Positions 17,947 to 25,491 of a DNA stretch of 64,000 nucleotides are shown one piece after another. Source of the stretch: JAFGCL01 sp964423835 (GTDB lineage: Bacteria > Chloroflexota > Dehalococcoidia > UBA2247 > RBG-13-53-26); contig CAYRGJ010000008.1 of the NCBI GenBank assembly GCA_964423835.1, positions 48,514 through 112,513 on the forward strand, read 5' to 3'. A program made the translations under genes and the position numbers. Numbering within the stretch: the first letter of the stretch is position 1; each line of letters begins with the position of its first letter. Under the pieces are notes generated by a model. The model was not told where the DNA came from and did no database searches. It saw nothing but the letters and a program-made list of their open reading frames with translations.

Positions 17947-18267
17947 CTAGCGCCGATTGCTGGGCTTAACCTTGTCGTAGCAGCGGCTGCAATAGACCGG
18001 TCTGCCTTCACGGGGCTCAAACGGGACCTGGGTCTCGACGCCACACTCGGCACACACTGCCGGGAACATCTGGCGGTTGGATCTCGAACCACCGAAACTG
18101 GAACCACCAGATCCGTTCCTGGTTGCTCTCTTTGCCTGGCGGCAGCTCGGGCAGCGCTTGGGCTCGTTCGTGTAACCCTTGGAAGCAAAGAAATCCTGCT
18201 CCTCAGCGCTGAAGGTGAAGCTGGTGCCGCAATCTGAGCATTGGAGAGTCTTGTCTGCAGGGCTCAT
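17947..18267 (-). CDS. small zinc-ribbon protein, paralogue of the one at 2597
   Basis: 106 residues, same layout as the paralogue: CSDC at ~10, CPSC at ~40, CAEC at ~72 and CSRC at ~92. The two share D-K-x-L/I-Q-C-x-D-C-x-x-x-F-x-F, Y-T-N-x-P-K-R-C-P-S-C-R-Q-A-K and P-F-E-P-R-x-x-R-P-V-Y-C-S. The middle differs by a Ser/Gly-rich insert. It has a convincing promoter with a ~110-base leader, and a terminator, so it is probably a single-gene transcript. Function unknown. Confidence 0.86.
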   Translation of the reverse strand: MSPADKTLQCSDCGTSFTFSAEEQDFFASKGYTNEPKRCPSCRQAKRATRNGSGGSSFGGSRSNRQMFPAVCAECGVETQVPFEPREGRPVYCSRCYDKVKPSNRR

Positions 18268-18649
18268 GGATGACCTCCTTTCTTAAAGACTAGTTGGCTA
18301 GAGTCGGGTCATCCAAAGCCTGCAAGCTTCCGCATGGATAGCTGTCCAGAGGATTGGCAGATCCAGTACTGTAACCACCACGCGTAATATACACGATGCT
18401 ACCCGGATATGCAAGCGGTATGTCACGGGCGGTTGACTGCGGCCCGGCTCCCGCTGGATTGGCAGCCAGCCCCACCAGCCGGTGGGGGCCGAGTACAGAT
18501 CAAGCGTTGTCTGCCTGGCCTGACGGAGAGTCCGGAGCAGGCCCATCCTGAGAGGATTCTGTGAGGCTATCCTGACTGATAGAGTCACGATTGTGACGCC
18601 GCAGTGATATAGTCACCGTGGAGGATTTGATTCCGGAGGGCAGGCAAAA
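18268..18649. other. divergent intergenic region with promoter and inverted repeats
   Basis: Holds the minus-strand promoter of the zinc-ribbon gene and its leader. Near the right end are two inverted repeats, GTCAC-GATT-GTGAC (18584-18597) and GTGA-TATAG-TCAC (18604-18616), upstream of the small gene at 18650. The second overlaps a TATAGT that could be a -10. No gene is supported in between. Confidence 0.45.
18386..18414 (-). promoter_or_regulatory. promoter for zinc-ribbon gene
   Basis: On the minus strand TTGCAT (18409-18414) and TATATT (18386-18391) are spaced by exactly 17 bases. The implied transcript has a leader of about 110 bases before the start at 18267. Confidence 0.6.
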
Positions 18650-18874
18650 ATGAATCCCGTTGTCGGTGGGCCTCAGATACAGGATACCCTCGCCATGGCT
18701 GACCCCCTGGCCGTGCTGGTCCTCTTGGGGGCAGTGGCCGCAGCGGCCTCGCTCTCTGCCAGCGACAGCGCCGGCACCCCGGTGGTCGCCGCCAGCCCCG
18801 AAAAGCCCCCCACGGCTGATGACGTGGTGAAGGCCTGGCTGGACAGCCTGGTGGCGCCGTCGCTGAAACGCTAG
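18650..18874 (+). CDS. small hypothetical membrane-associated protein
   Basis: 74 residues. One hydrophobic segment (~19-38, L-A-V-L-V-L-L-G-A-V-A-A-A-A) is followed by a Ser/Ala/Pro-rich linker and a short amphipathic end (D-D-V-V-K-A-W-L-D-S-L). ATG follows CGGAGGGCAGGCAAAA, a reasonable ribosome-binding site, and inverted repeats precede it. No family recognised. Confidence 0.5.
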   Translation: MNPVVGGPQIQDTLAMADPLAVLVLLGAVAAAASLSASDSAGTPVVAASPEKPPTADDVVKAWLDSLVAPSLKR

Positions 18875-18998
18875 CGCGGGCCGCCGCTGGCTGGCCCGGG
18901 GAGCCCTGCTACTGCGACGGTCACGGTTGCAGCCTCCTTCGCGGCTGTTGCCGCGCCCTTTAGTCCCTTCAGCTTGATTCCCCCGCGCTTGTGGACTG

Positions 18999-19007
18999 TG
19001 CTAGAAT
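18999..19007 (+). promoter_or_regulatory. extended -10 promoter element for the acetyltransferase gene
   Basis: TGCTAGAAT, an extended -10 motif, 28 bases before the ATG at 19036; no good -35 seen. Confidence 0.35.
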
Positions 19008-19035
19008 AGTAGGCCGCAAGCAGGGAACATTATAG

Positions 19036-19692
19036 ATGCGCTATTTTGTGCGGCCGATGACTGCTGACGACATACCCCAGGTCAGCGCCATTGACCGGGA
19101 AGCCTTTCCCACAGAGTGGCCGCCCCCATCGTTCAAGCGGGAGCTGGCGTCCAGCATGGTGCGGTACCTGGTGGCATACGATGAGTCCCATGGCGCGGGC
19201 CCAGAAGCTGACGAGCCGGCGCCCCGGAAGACCATGTGGGGCTCGGTGGTGGCCAGGGTGAGGCAGGCGGTCAGACGGAACCACTCCTCTCCTGAAGCGG
19301 CCGCCGGGGACAGGCGGCTGATCGTGGGGTACGCCTCCATCTGGATGATGGTGGACGAGTCGCACCTGACCTCCATAGCCGTCCGGAGGAGCCACCAGCG
19401 CCAGGGGATCGGGGAGCTGCTGCTGATGGCCATCATCAGGCTGTCGGTGCAGATGAAGGCCGACGTGGTGACCCTGGAGGCCCGGGCCTCCAACCATACG
19501 GCGCAGGCCCTCTACGCCAAGTACGGCTTCAAGACCGTGGGGATCCGGCGCCGCTACTACACTGACAACAGCGAGGACGCCGTGATCATGACCACGGACA
19601 AGATCAGGTCCCCGGCCTACCAGGCGCTGCTCCAGGAGCTGGGAGCGAGATACGCCAGCGCCCACCCGGCTGCGGCGCCGTCCGCCAAGTGA
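19036..19692 (+). CDS. rimI: GNAT N-acetyltransferase, RimI-like
   Basis: 218 residues. Begins V-R-P-M-T-A-D-D-I-P-Q-V-x-x-I-D-R-E-A-F-P, ends L-E-A-R-A-S-N-H-T-A-Q-A-L-Y-A-K-Y-G-F, with acetyl-CoA loop R-R-S-H-Q-R-Q-G-I-G-E-L-L-L. These are features of the ribosomal-protein S18 alanine acetyltransferase. It is longer than typical RimI (~150 residues) because of a basic insertion at about residues 55-95. Usual neighbours tsaB/tsaD are absent, so the exact target is uncertain. Confidence 0.85.
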   Translation: MRYFVRPMTADDIPQVSAIDREAFPTEWPPPSFKRELASSMVRYLVAYDESHGAGPEADEPAPRKTMWGSVVARVRQAVRRNHSSPEAAAGDRRLIVGYASIWMMVDESHLTSIAVRRSHQRQGIGELLLMAIIRLSVQMKADVVTLEARASNHTAQALYAKYGFKTVGIRRRYYTDNSEDAVIMTTDKIRSPAYQALLQELGARYASAHPAAAPSAK

Positions 19693-19786
19693 CGCCAGGC
19701 CTCGACGCTTGCCGGTCCAGGGGTGAGAGCCGTGCCGAGGTCAGGGTGCCGCCGGGTGGCAGGCGCCACCCGCATGGCCCCGCCGC

Positions 19787-20065
19787 CTATCCAAACTCGA
19801 ACGAGACGCCGAACCCGGCCCGGGGGTAGGACCACTCTATGGCCTCGCGGCCGCAGGCGATGCGGCAGCTGCCGCACTCCAGGCAGCCCTCGTAGCTGAA
19901 GCTGATGCGGCCGTCCTTGAGCTTGAAGCACTCCGCGGGGCAGACATAGAGGCAGGGGCGGAGCTCGCATCCCTGGCAGGCCTCCGCCTTCACCCTGATG
20001 TGAGGCTCCGAATCCACATCGTAGTGGTCCAGGGCCAGCCGTTGCTCCATGGTCATGTCGCTCAT
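19787..20065 (-). CDS. fixX: FixX-like ferredoxin
   Basis: 92 residues. Eight cysteines in two clusters: C-Q-G-C-x4-C-x3-C-P-A-E-C and C-L-E-C-G-S-C-R-I-A-C-G, with the FixX-type Y-E-G-C-L-E-C-G-S-C-R and an E-W-x-Y-P-R-x-G-x-G-V-x-F/Y-x-F-G ending. It accepts electrons for the FixC flavoprotein. Its start overlaps the fixC stop by four bases (ATGA), showing tight coupling. Confidence 0.93.
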   Translation of the reverse strand: MSDMTMEQRLALDHYDVDSEPHIRVKAEACQGCELRPCLYVCPAECFKLKDGRISFSYEGCLECGSCRIACGREAIEWSYPRAGFGVSFEFG

Positions 20066-21351
20066 ATCGTCTTCCTGGCGGCCATGGCATCCCGCAGGAG
20101 CTGCCGGGGCGACAACCGGCCCTTCATCTCCTCCCTGGCCAGCTGCCAGGCCGTCTCCCTGGGCCGCCCGTCCACCTCGAATACCCTGCCGGCGAGGGCG
20201 CAGGCCAGGTCGGGGTAGGCGCCGTACAGGCGCGGGTTCTCCAGGAACTGCGGCGCATCCCGGAAGCGCTTCAGGTCCTGCAGGACAAAGCCCTCGGCCA
20301 GCAGCCCTGCGTAGCGGGACAGCGACTCCCGGCTGAAATCGTCCTTCTCCCGGGCCAGCTTGACCGTCTCCGCGGCCGCTATCCCGGAGGCCAGCGCGAA
20401 GTTGAGGCCCTCCAGCGCCCGGCCGGTGGCCAGGACCAGGGCGGCGGCATCGCCAGCCACCAGCATGCCGTCGGTGTACAGCCGGGGGACCATGGCCAGT
20501 CCCCCCGCGGGGACGAGATGGGCGGAGTACTCCGCCGGAGTGCCGCCCTTGATGAGCTCCCGGACCGTAGGATGCTGCTTGAAGCCCTCCAGCAGGTCCA
20601 CGCTGCGGAGCTTCCCCTCCATGAGGGCCCCCAGCTGCACCACCACTCCCAGAGAGAGGCTGTCCTGGTTGGTGTAGAGGAAGCCGCCGCCGTGTACGCC
20701 GCGGGTGCAGAAGCCCAGGAAGTGCACGGCGGTCCCGCCATCGGCCCCGGTGTTGAAGCGGTCCTCGATGGTCTGCCGCGGCAGCTTGATGATCTCCTTC
20801 ACTCCCTGATTGACGTTGGCCGCCGAGAGGTTCACCCCCAGGCCGGCCCTGGTGGCCAGCAGGGAATTGACGCCGTCCGCGGCAATGACCACTTTGGCCG
20901 GGATCCGGTCCCCTCCGGCGACGATGCCGGCCACCCGGCCGTCCTCCAGGATGAGGTCGTCGGCCCGGCTGCCGGTGATGACCATGCCCCCGGCCTCTTC
21001 CACCTTCTGGGCCAGCCAGCGGTCGAACCTGGCCCGGAGCACGGTGTAGCCGGCCGTGGCCGGATGGCCGGAGTTGTCGGTATTGAAGTCAATGGAGACC
21101 GAGGAGTTCTCCGAGAGCAGCGAGATGACGTGGCGCTGGACGCGCCTCTCCAGTGGGGCTTCCTTCCAGAACTCGGGGATGAGCTGCTTGAGCACGCTGC
21201 CGTAGAGCACGCCGCCGGTAACGTTCTTGGCCCCGGCGAACCGGGCGCGCTCCACCAGCAGCACCTCCACGCCGGCCCGGGCCAGGCTGCAGGCGGCGGC
21301 GCAGCCGGCCGGCCCCGCCCCGACGACAATGACCTCGAAGCCATCGCTCAT
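20062..21351 (-). CDS. fixC: FixC-like FAD oxidoreductase (ETF:quinone oxidoreductase family)
   Basis: 429 residues. Dinucleotide fold V-I-V-V-G-A-G-P-A-G-C-A-A-A at ~8, then A-G-A-K-N-V-T-G-G-V-L-Y-G characteristic of FixC/ETF-QO, a central G-A-D-G-V-N-S-type motif (A-A-D-G-V-N-S) and a C-terminal G-D-A-A. With FixX it should pass electrons from an electron-transfer flavoprotein (FixAB) to quinone or ferredoxin. FixA and FixB genes are not in the window. Its ATG overlaps, by ATGA, the stop of the MMPL remnant upstream. Confidence 0.93.
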   Translation of the reverse strand: MSDGFEVIVVGAGPAGCAAACSLARAGVEVLLVERARFAGAKNVTGGVLYGSVLKQLIPEFWKEAPLERRVQRHVISLLSENSSVSIDFNTDNSGHPATAGYTVLRARFDRWLAQKVEEAGGMVITGSRADDLILEDGRVAGIVAGGDRIPAKVVIAADGVNSLLATRAGLGVNLSAANVNQGVKEIIKLPRQTIEDRFNTGADGGTAVHFLGFCTRGVHGGGFLYTNQDSLSLGVVVQLGALMEGKLRSVDLLEGFKQHPTVRELIKGGTPAEYSAHLVPAGGLAMVPRLYTDGMLVAGDAAALVLATGRALEGLNFALASGIAAAETVKLAREKDDFSRESLSRYAGLLAEGFVLQDLKRFRDAPQFLENPRLYGAYPDLACALAGRVFEVDGRPRETAWQLAREEMKGRLSPRQLLRDAMAARKTI

Positions 21352-21683
21352 GGCTCAAGAGTATAGTGGCCGTGGTAGGCCGCCGCAACCCGCTTCCAGG
21401 GCTCCGCCTCTTCGGGCGGCCTGGCCCGCAGGTCCGGCACCCAGGACAGGAAGGCCGGCCAGTACCAGAACCACCGCCCCAGCATCTTCATCACAGCCGG
21501 GGACATGATCAGGGTGATAAGCGTGGCGTCGATGATGATGGACACCACCAGGCCGAAGCCGAGCTCGGCCACCACCACGATCTGGGACCGGGAAAAGGCG
21601 TAGAAGACCACCAGCCACAAGAACACGGGCCAGGGATCTCTCCCTGGCCCGTCGGCCTGTCTTCCGGCAACGGCGCCGGCCAA
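21348..21683 (-). pseudogene. C-terminal remnant of an MMPL transporter gene
   Basis: From about 21605 downward the frame encodes the last transmembrane helices and tail of an MMPL transporter: V-V-F-Y-A-F-S-R-S-Q-I-V-V-V-A-E-L-G-F-G-L, I-D-A-T-L-I-T-L-I-M-S-P-A-V-M-K, G-R-W-F-W-Y-W-P-A-F-L-S-W-V-P-D-L-R-A. This is ~80 residues matching the ends of both neighbouring MMPL proteins. The part before that reads through a hairpin (21625-21652) and is not homologous. So more than 900 residues of the gene are missing. The stop overlaps the fixC start by ATGA, which suggests the ancestral intact gene was co-translated with fixC. Confidence 0.8.
21625..21652 (-). terminator. hairpin after MMPL gene, shared with the one at 25443
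   Basis: Perfect 12-bp arms (ACGGGCCAGGGA and its complement) around a 4-base loop, 31 bases past the stop of the 21684-25043 gene. The same arm sequence recurs after the next MMPL gene. There is no long T-run, so termination is likely but not certain. Confidence 0.6.
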
Positions 21684-24600
21684 TCAGGCGCGCCAGTGCG
21701 GCTGCGTGGGGGGATCATCCGAATCCGCTGAGGCGTATCCGGGGACTCCCGCCGGCCGGTACAGAGGGCTGAAGACGTTCTCCCAGGGCTCCACTTCGTC
21801 GCTGCCTGCATGGGCCCGCCAGTCGGGCAGCCAGTTGAGCCAGCTGGGCCACCACCAGAGCCACCTGCCCAGTATCTTCATTACCGCCGGAGACAGCAGG
21901 AAGTTGACCAGGGTGCCGTCAACCACCATGGCGATGGCCATGCCGAAGCCCAGCTCCGACACGGTGAGGATCTTGGAGATGGAGAAGGCGAAGAAGACCA
22001 CCACCATCACCGCCGCTACCCCCAGGATCACGAATCCCGTGCGGCGGAACGAGTGCAGCATGGCTTCGGTCACCACGCCGCCGTTCTGGTCGAAGCGCTC
22101 GCGGACCCGGGAGGCCATGAACACCAGGAAGTCCATGGATATGCCCAGCAGCCCGCACATCAGGAAGAAGGGCACGTAGGGGTCAATGCCGGTGATCGAC
22201 TGGTAGAGGCCGAACCCGTGCCCACCCTGGAACACCCAGACCACCGCTCCGTAACCGGCGTAGAGCGACAGCACGCTCAGAACCGTGAGGAACACCGAGA
22301 TCATGATGGCGCGGAAGGCCAGCATCAGCAGGAAGAACCTGAGCACCAGTATCATGCTCAGAATGGGGTCCATGTAGTCCTCGTTGATCTTGAGGAAGTC
22401 CACGGTCATGGCCGTCTGGCCGGCCACGTGGGCCGAGCCGCCGGCGGCCTTGAACCGGTTGCCGATGTAGTCGCTGCGCAGGTCCCGGATCAGGTCCGCG
22501 GCTTCCGGGCGGAACGGGTCCTCATTGAAGCTCAGCATCTTCCAGGCCACGGTCCCATCGTCGTTCACGAAGACGGGGATGGTGGTGAAGAAGTCGCCGG
22601 TCGCCTTCAAGTCCGCGACCAGGGCCTCGGTCTCGGCCCTGACGGCCGGCTTATCGTAGCCGGTGATGGCGATGTTGATGGGGGCCATGGCTTGCGGGGG
22701 GATCCCGGCCTGCTCCATGGCCAGGAGCCCGCTCTTGGCCACCGAGTCTGGCGGAAGGCTCTCCACGCTGGTATAGCTCAGCTTCATCTTGGTGTATGGC
22801 CAGATCACCAGGAAGAGGAGGGCCGTGCCCAGTACGAAGGAGATGATGGGGGCCCTGATGGAGGGGCTGAGGACCCAGTGCCAGATGTCCTTCTGGTCCG
22901 CTGTCTCCGGAGGCAGGGGGTCAGTGAGCCGCTTCTGCCAGGGCAGGCGGCCGAAATCGAAGCCGTTGCCCAGGACGCTCAACAGGGCCGGAAGCAGGGT
23001 CAGGGAGGCCGGCATGATCACGAACAGCACGACGAAGGCCCCCAGGCCCAGGCTGCGGTGCATGCTGCAGGGGATGAACATGATGCCGAGGAAGGAGATG
23101 ATCACTACCACGCCGGCCCAGAAGATGGCGTGGCCGGCCGTGGCGCTGGCCCGGGCGATGGCCTGGAGCTTGTCCCGGCCCTTGCGGCGCTCCTCGCGGT
23201 AGCGGTAGGCCAGGAAGAGGGCGTGGTCTATGCCCAGGGCCAGGCCCAGGAGGGCTACGATATTCTGAATGGCGAAGGCGATCTGCACCCAGGTGCCGAG
23301 GATGGCGCAGATGCCCAGTGATATCACGATGACCACCAGGGACAGGGCGATGGGCAGCATGGCGGCCCCCAGGGTGCCGAAGATGACGAACAGAACAACC
23401 AGGGCAATGGGCACGGCGACGATCATGGACTTCTTGAGGTCGTCCAGGGCCACATCCTGCATGTCCTGCTGGGTGTTGGACATGCCGATCATGCGCACCC
23501 GGAAGCCATCGGCCGCGAAGGAGTCTTCGCCGACCCCCTTGCCGTTGCCGGTCAGGACGGCTTCGCGCAGTTCGAAGACGTGCTTGGCGGCCTCATCCTT
23601 GTCCGGGTCCAGATGGACTATGAACAGGGTGGCGTCCTTGTTGGGGCCCTTCAGGCCCTCGATCATGGCCATTCCGTCTATCAGCATCTGCGGGGCGGCG
23701 CGCAGGGTGGGCAGGTTCTGCTCGAGCATGGTGGGAACAAGTGCCCGGCCTTCAATCACCTGCCCGATCTGGGCGTTGGTCTGCTCCACGATCTGGTCCA
23801 GGCCGTCCTGGGCCGTGGCCTTCATGCTGCTGATGTAGGGCGCGGCCAGGTTCAATCCGATCCTCAGGACGGTCTCCGCGGCGCTGCCCCAGAATCCGCC
23901 GCCCTCGGCCAGGGCCAGGGCCTTGGACAGGATCGGCATCACGGCGGTGCCGTACGTTTGGAACTGGCTGGCGCCACCACGCAGTTGCGCCAGGGTCGTG
24001 TCCCGCAGATCGCTCTGCGGCACGTTCTGCTCTATGTAGGCGATGATGGTGGTGAGCCGGGCGGCGGTCTCCTGCATCTCCATTATCAGCCCGTCCACCG
24101 TCGCCACTGAGGGGAGCTCGGGAGCGGTCAGGGTGTCCACCATGCTCACTCCCAGCTGCGCCATCCACTTGGCCTCGTACATGGCGGCCAGCAACGGACC
24201 CTGCTCCGCCAGCTGCGCGATCCCGGTGAGGACCTGCGCCCGGTCGGAGGTGCCGGGGCCGGTGGCCTCGAGGTAGGCCTTCATTTCGGAGAGCCGGTCA
24301 ACCATGGCCATCATCTCGAGCACCTTCGCGTCCCGCACCTCTTTGGTGAGGAACCCCCCCTGGGTCATGGGGTAGAGCGCATCGTAGACCTTGTTGAGAG
24401 AATCGACCAGGATCAGCATGGCGGAGATCTCAGCCGTCCCGTCGACGGCCTGTCCGCCCTGGACCAGGGCCATCTGGCCGGCCTGGGCGATGTTGCCCGC
24501 CGGGAAGCTCATGGCCTTGGCCCGCAGAGACTCGCTCTTGGCCCTCAGCCCATCGGACAGAGCCAGCAGCTCCTCGGACGGGGCCCCGGCGATGACCGCC

Positions 24601-25043
24601 TCGGCAGCCGCCAGCATATCCTGCAGGGCCTCCGGCACCAGCGGCATCCAGTCACGCATCACCGGGTCGGCGTACTGGGCATCCAGCACCACGCCCTGCT
24701 CTCTGAGGTTTGCCAGCTTATTGACGTAAATGTCGTCCACGTAGGCCCAGAACTCGGGCTGGTCGGTGGTGTACTTGTTGGAGGAAATCACCAGGTTCTC
24801 GAGGGAGCGCGCGGCGAAGGGGAAGTCCTGGGCGAAGATGTTCTCCGCCGCCTGGGAGTCGTTGACGGTGGTGAACTTGATGACGGTGGTCATGTTCTTG
24901 GAGAACATGGTCAGGTACAGGATCACGGAGACGATGAGGAGCACCACCCAGAGCATGATGACGGTCCTGGCGTGCCTGGCGCTCCACAGCCCCAGTGCCC
25001 CAAAGAAGCCCCCGTTGTCCTTGGAATGCGGTTTCGTCTTCAT
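21684..25043 (-). CDS. MMPL/RND-family transporter (complete copy)
   Basis: 1119 residues from the ATG at 25043, preceded by GGGGAAGGA; a longer frame to 25130 has no homology. Domain order: N-terminal helix with F-S-K-N-M-T-T-V-I-K-F-T-T; large extracytoplasmic domain to ~520; five or six helices with the family motif G-I-D-H-A-L-F-L-A-Y-R-Y-R-E-E-R; second extracytoplasmic domain (Y-T-S-V-E-S-L-P-P-D-S, F-R-P-E-A-A-D-L-I); and a second six-helix bundle ending V-S-E-L-G-F-G-M. MMPL proteins use proton-motive force to export lipids or hydrophobic compounds; the cargo here is unknown. It is part of a three-member tandem array. Confidence 0.93.
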   Translation of the reverse strand: MKTKPHSKDNGGFFGALGLWSARHARTVIMLWVVLLIVSVILYLTMFSKNMTTVIKFTTVNDSQAAENIFAQDFPFAARSLENLVISSNKYTTDQPEFWAYVDDIYVNKLANLREQGVVLDAQYADPVMRDWMPLVPEALQDMLAAAEAVIAGAPSEELLALSDGLRAKSESLRAKAMSFPAGNIAQAGQMALVQGGQAVDGTAEISAMLILVDSLNKVYDALYPMTQGGFLTKEVRDAKVLEMMAMVDRLSEMKAYLEATGPGTSDRAQVLTGIAQLAEQGPLLAAMYEAKWMAQLGVSMVDTLTAPELPSVATVDGLIMEMQETAARLTTIIAYIEQNVPQSDLRDTTLAQLRGGASQFQTYGTAVMPILSKALALAEGGGFWGSAAETVLRIGLNLAAPYISSMKATAQDGLDQIVEQTNAQIGQVIEGRALVPTMLEQNLPTLRAAPQMLIDGMAMIEGLKGPNKDATLFIVHLDPDKDEAAKHVFELREAVLTGNGKGVGEDSFAADGFRVRMIGMSNTQQDMQDVALDDLKKSMIVAVPIALVVLFVIFGTLGAAMLPIALSLVVIVISLGICAILGTWVQIAFAIQNIVALLGLALGIDHALFLAYRYREERRKGRDKLQAIARASATAGHAIFWAGVVVIISFLGIMFIPCSMHRSLGLGAFVVLFVIMPASLTLLPALLSVLGNGFDFGRLPWQKRLTDPLPPETADQKDIWHWVLSPSIRAPIISFVLGTALLFLVIWPYTKMKLSYTSVESLPPDSVAKSGLLAMEQAGIPPQAMAPINIAITGYDKPAVRAETEALVADLKATGDFFTTIPVFVNDDGTVAWKMLSFNEDPFRPEAADLIRDLRSDYIGNRFKAAGGSAHVAGQTAMTVDFLKINEDYMDPILSMILVLRFFLLMLAFRAIMISVFLTVLSVLSLYAGYGAVVWVFQGGHGFGLYQSITGIDPYVPFFLMCGLLGISMDFLVFMASRVRERFDQNGGVVTEAMLHSFRRTGFVILGVAAVMVVVFFAFSISKILTVSELGFGMAIAMVVDGTLVNFLLSPAVMKILGRWLWWWPSWLNWLPDWRAHAGSDEVEPWENVFSPLYRPAGVPGYASADSDDPPTQPHWRA

Positions 25044-25164
25044 TCCTTCCCCTTTCCCGCCGCACCAAACCTGACACGGCGGACTGCCCGCTTTCAGAGG
25101 GGGAAAGAGATGACCGGGCCGCAGTCCCAAACCAGCAACCGGCTAACGGGTCACCCCCCCCCTT

Positions 25165-25198
25165 AGCGACATTGTCGCTCACGCAACGCAACCGTTGC
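25165..25198. promoter_or_regulatory. pair of inverted repeats upstream of MMPL transporter
   Basis: Arms of 7 bp with a 1-base centre, then arms of 6 bp with a 4-base centre, 4 bases apart, about 120-155 bases upstream of the start at 25043. The layout resembles a regulator-binding region for an efflux gene; no regulator gene is adjacent. Confidence 0.4.
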
Positions 25199-25442
25199 AC
25201 ATGCGAACAGCCACGCTGCTCGTCAATGCTGGCGATAGTACCACCCGGGGCGGCAAATTGTCAAGCGGAATCTGATTATTTTGTGACATTCACGCTTGAC
25301 TTGACATCATCTGAGATTAGCCTATGGACTGCTTGGACAGTTCTATAGGATACCCGGAAGGGATCATCCAGGATGTTATCCATCTGGCCCGATTGGGGCC
25401 GCGCGCATTACGCGGAGGGAGGGCAGGGGGACGGGCCAGGAG

Positions 25443-25472
25443 ACGGGCCAGGGAGACCTCTCCCTGGCCCGT
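25443..25472 (-). terminator. hairpin terminator after giant MMPL gene
   Basis: Perfect 14-bp arms (25443-25456 with 25459-25472) with a 2-base centre, 19 bases past the stop. The arm repeats the ACGGGCCAGGGA core found at 21625, and a third partial copy of the arm starts at 25431. Confidence 0.65.
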
Positions 25473-25491
25473 CGGTGTCTCTTGGTCCAGG

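Larger units (their letters stand above)
25044..25491. other. intergenic region between two MMPL genes
   Basis: Contains the upstream control region of the 21684-25043 gene, with inverted repeats AGCGACA-T-TGTCGCT (25165-25179) and GCAACG-CAAC-CGTTGC (25183-25198), plausible repressor sites. It also contains the hairpin that follows the giant MMPL gene (25443-25472). No coding sequence supported. Confidence 0.45.

Noticed and set aside
18298..18588. Minus-strand 96-codon frame in the zinc-ribbon promoter region
   Set aside because: It runs through the -35/-10 of the zinc-ribbon gene and has no recognisable features.
21810..23321. Long plus-strand frame antisense to the MMPL gene
   Set aside because: His/Glu/Gln-rich composition is typical of antisense frames in GC-rich DNA; the minus strand encodes the MMPL transporter.
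25301..25306. Plus-strand TTGACA suggesting a promoter between the MMPL genes
   Set aside because: No -10 at the correct spacing and no plus-strand gene follows.
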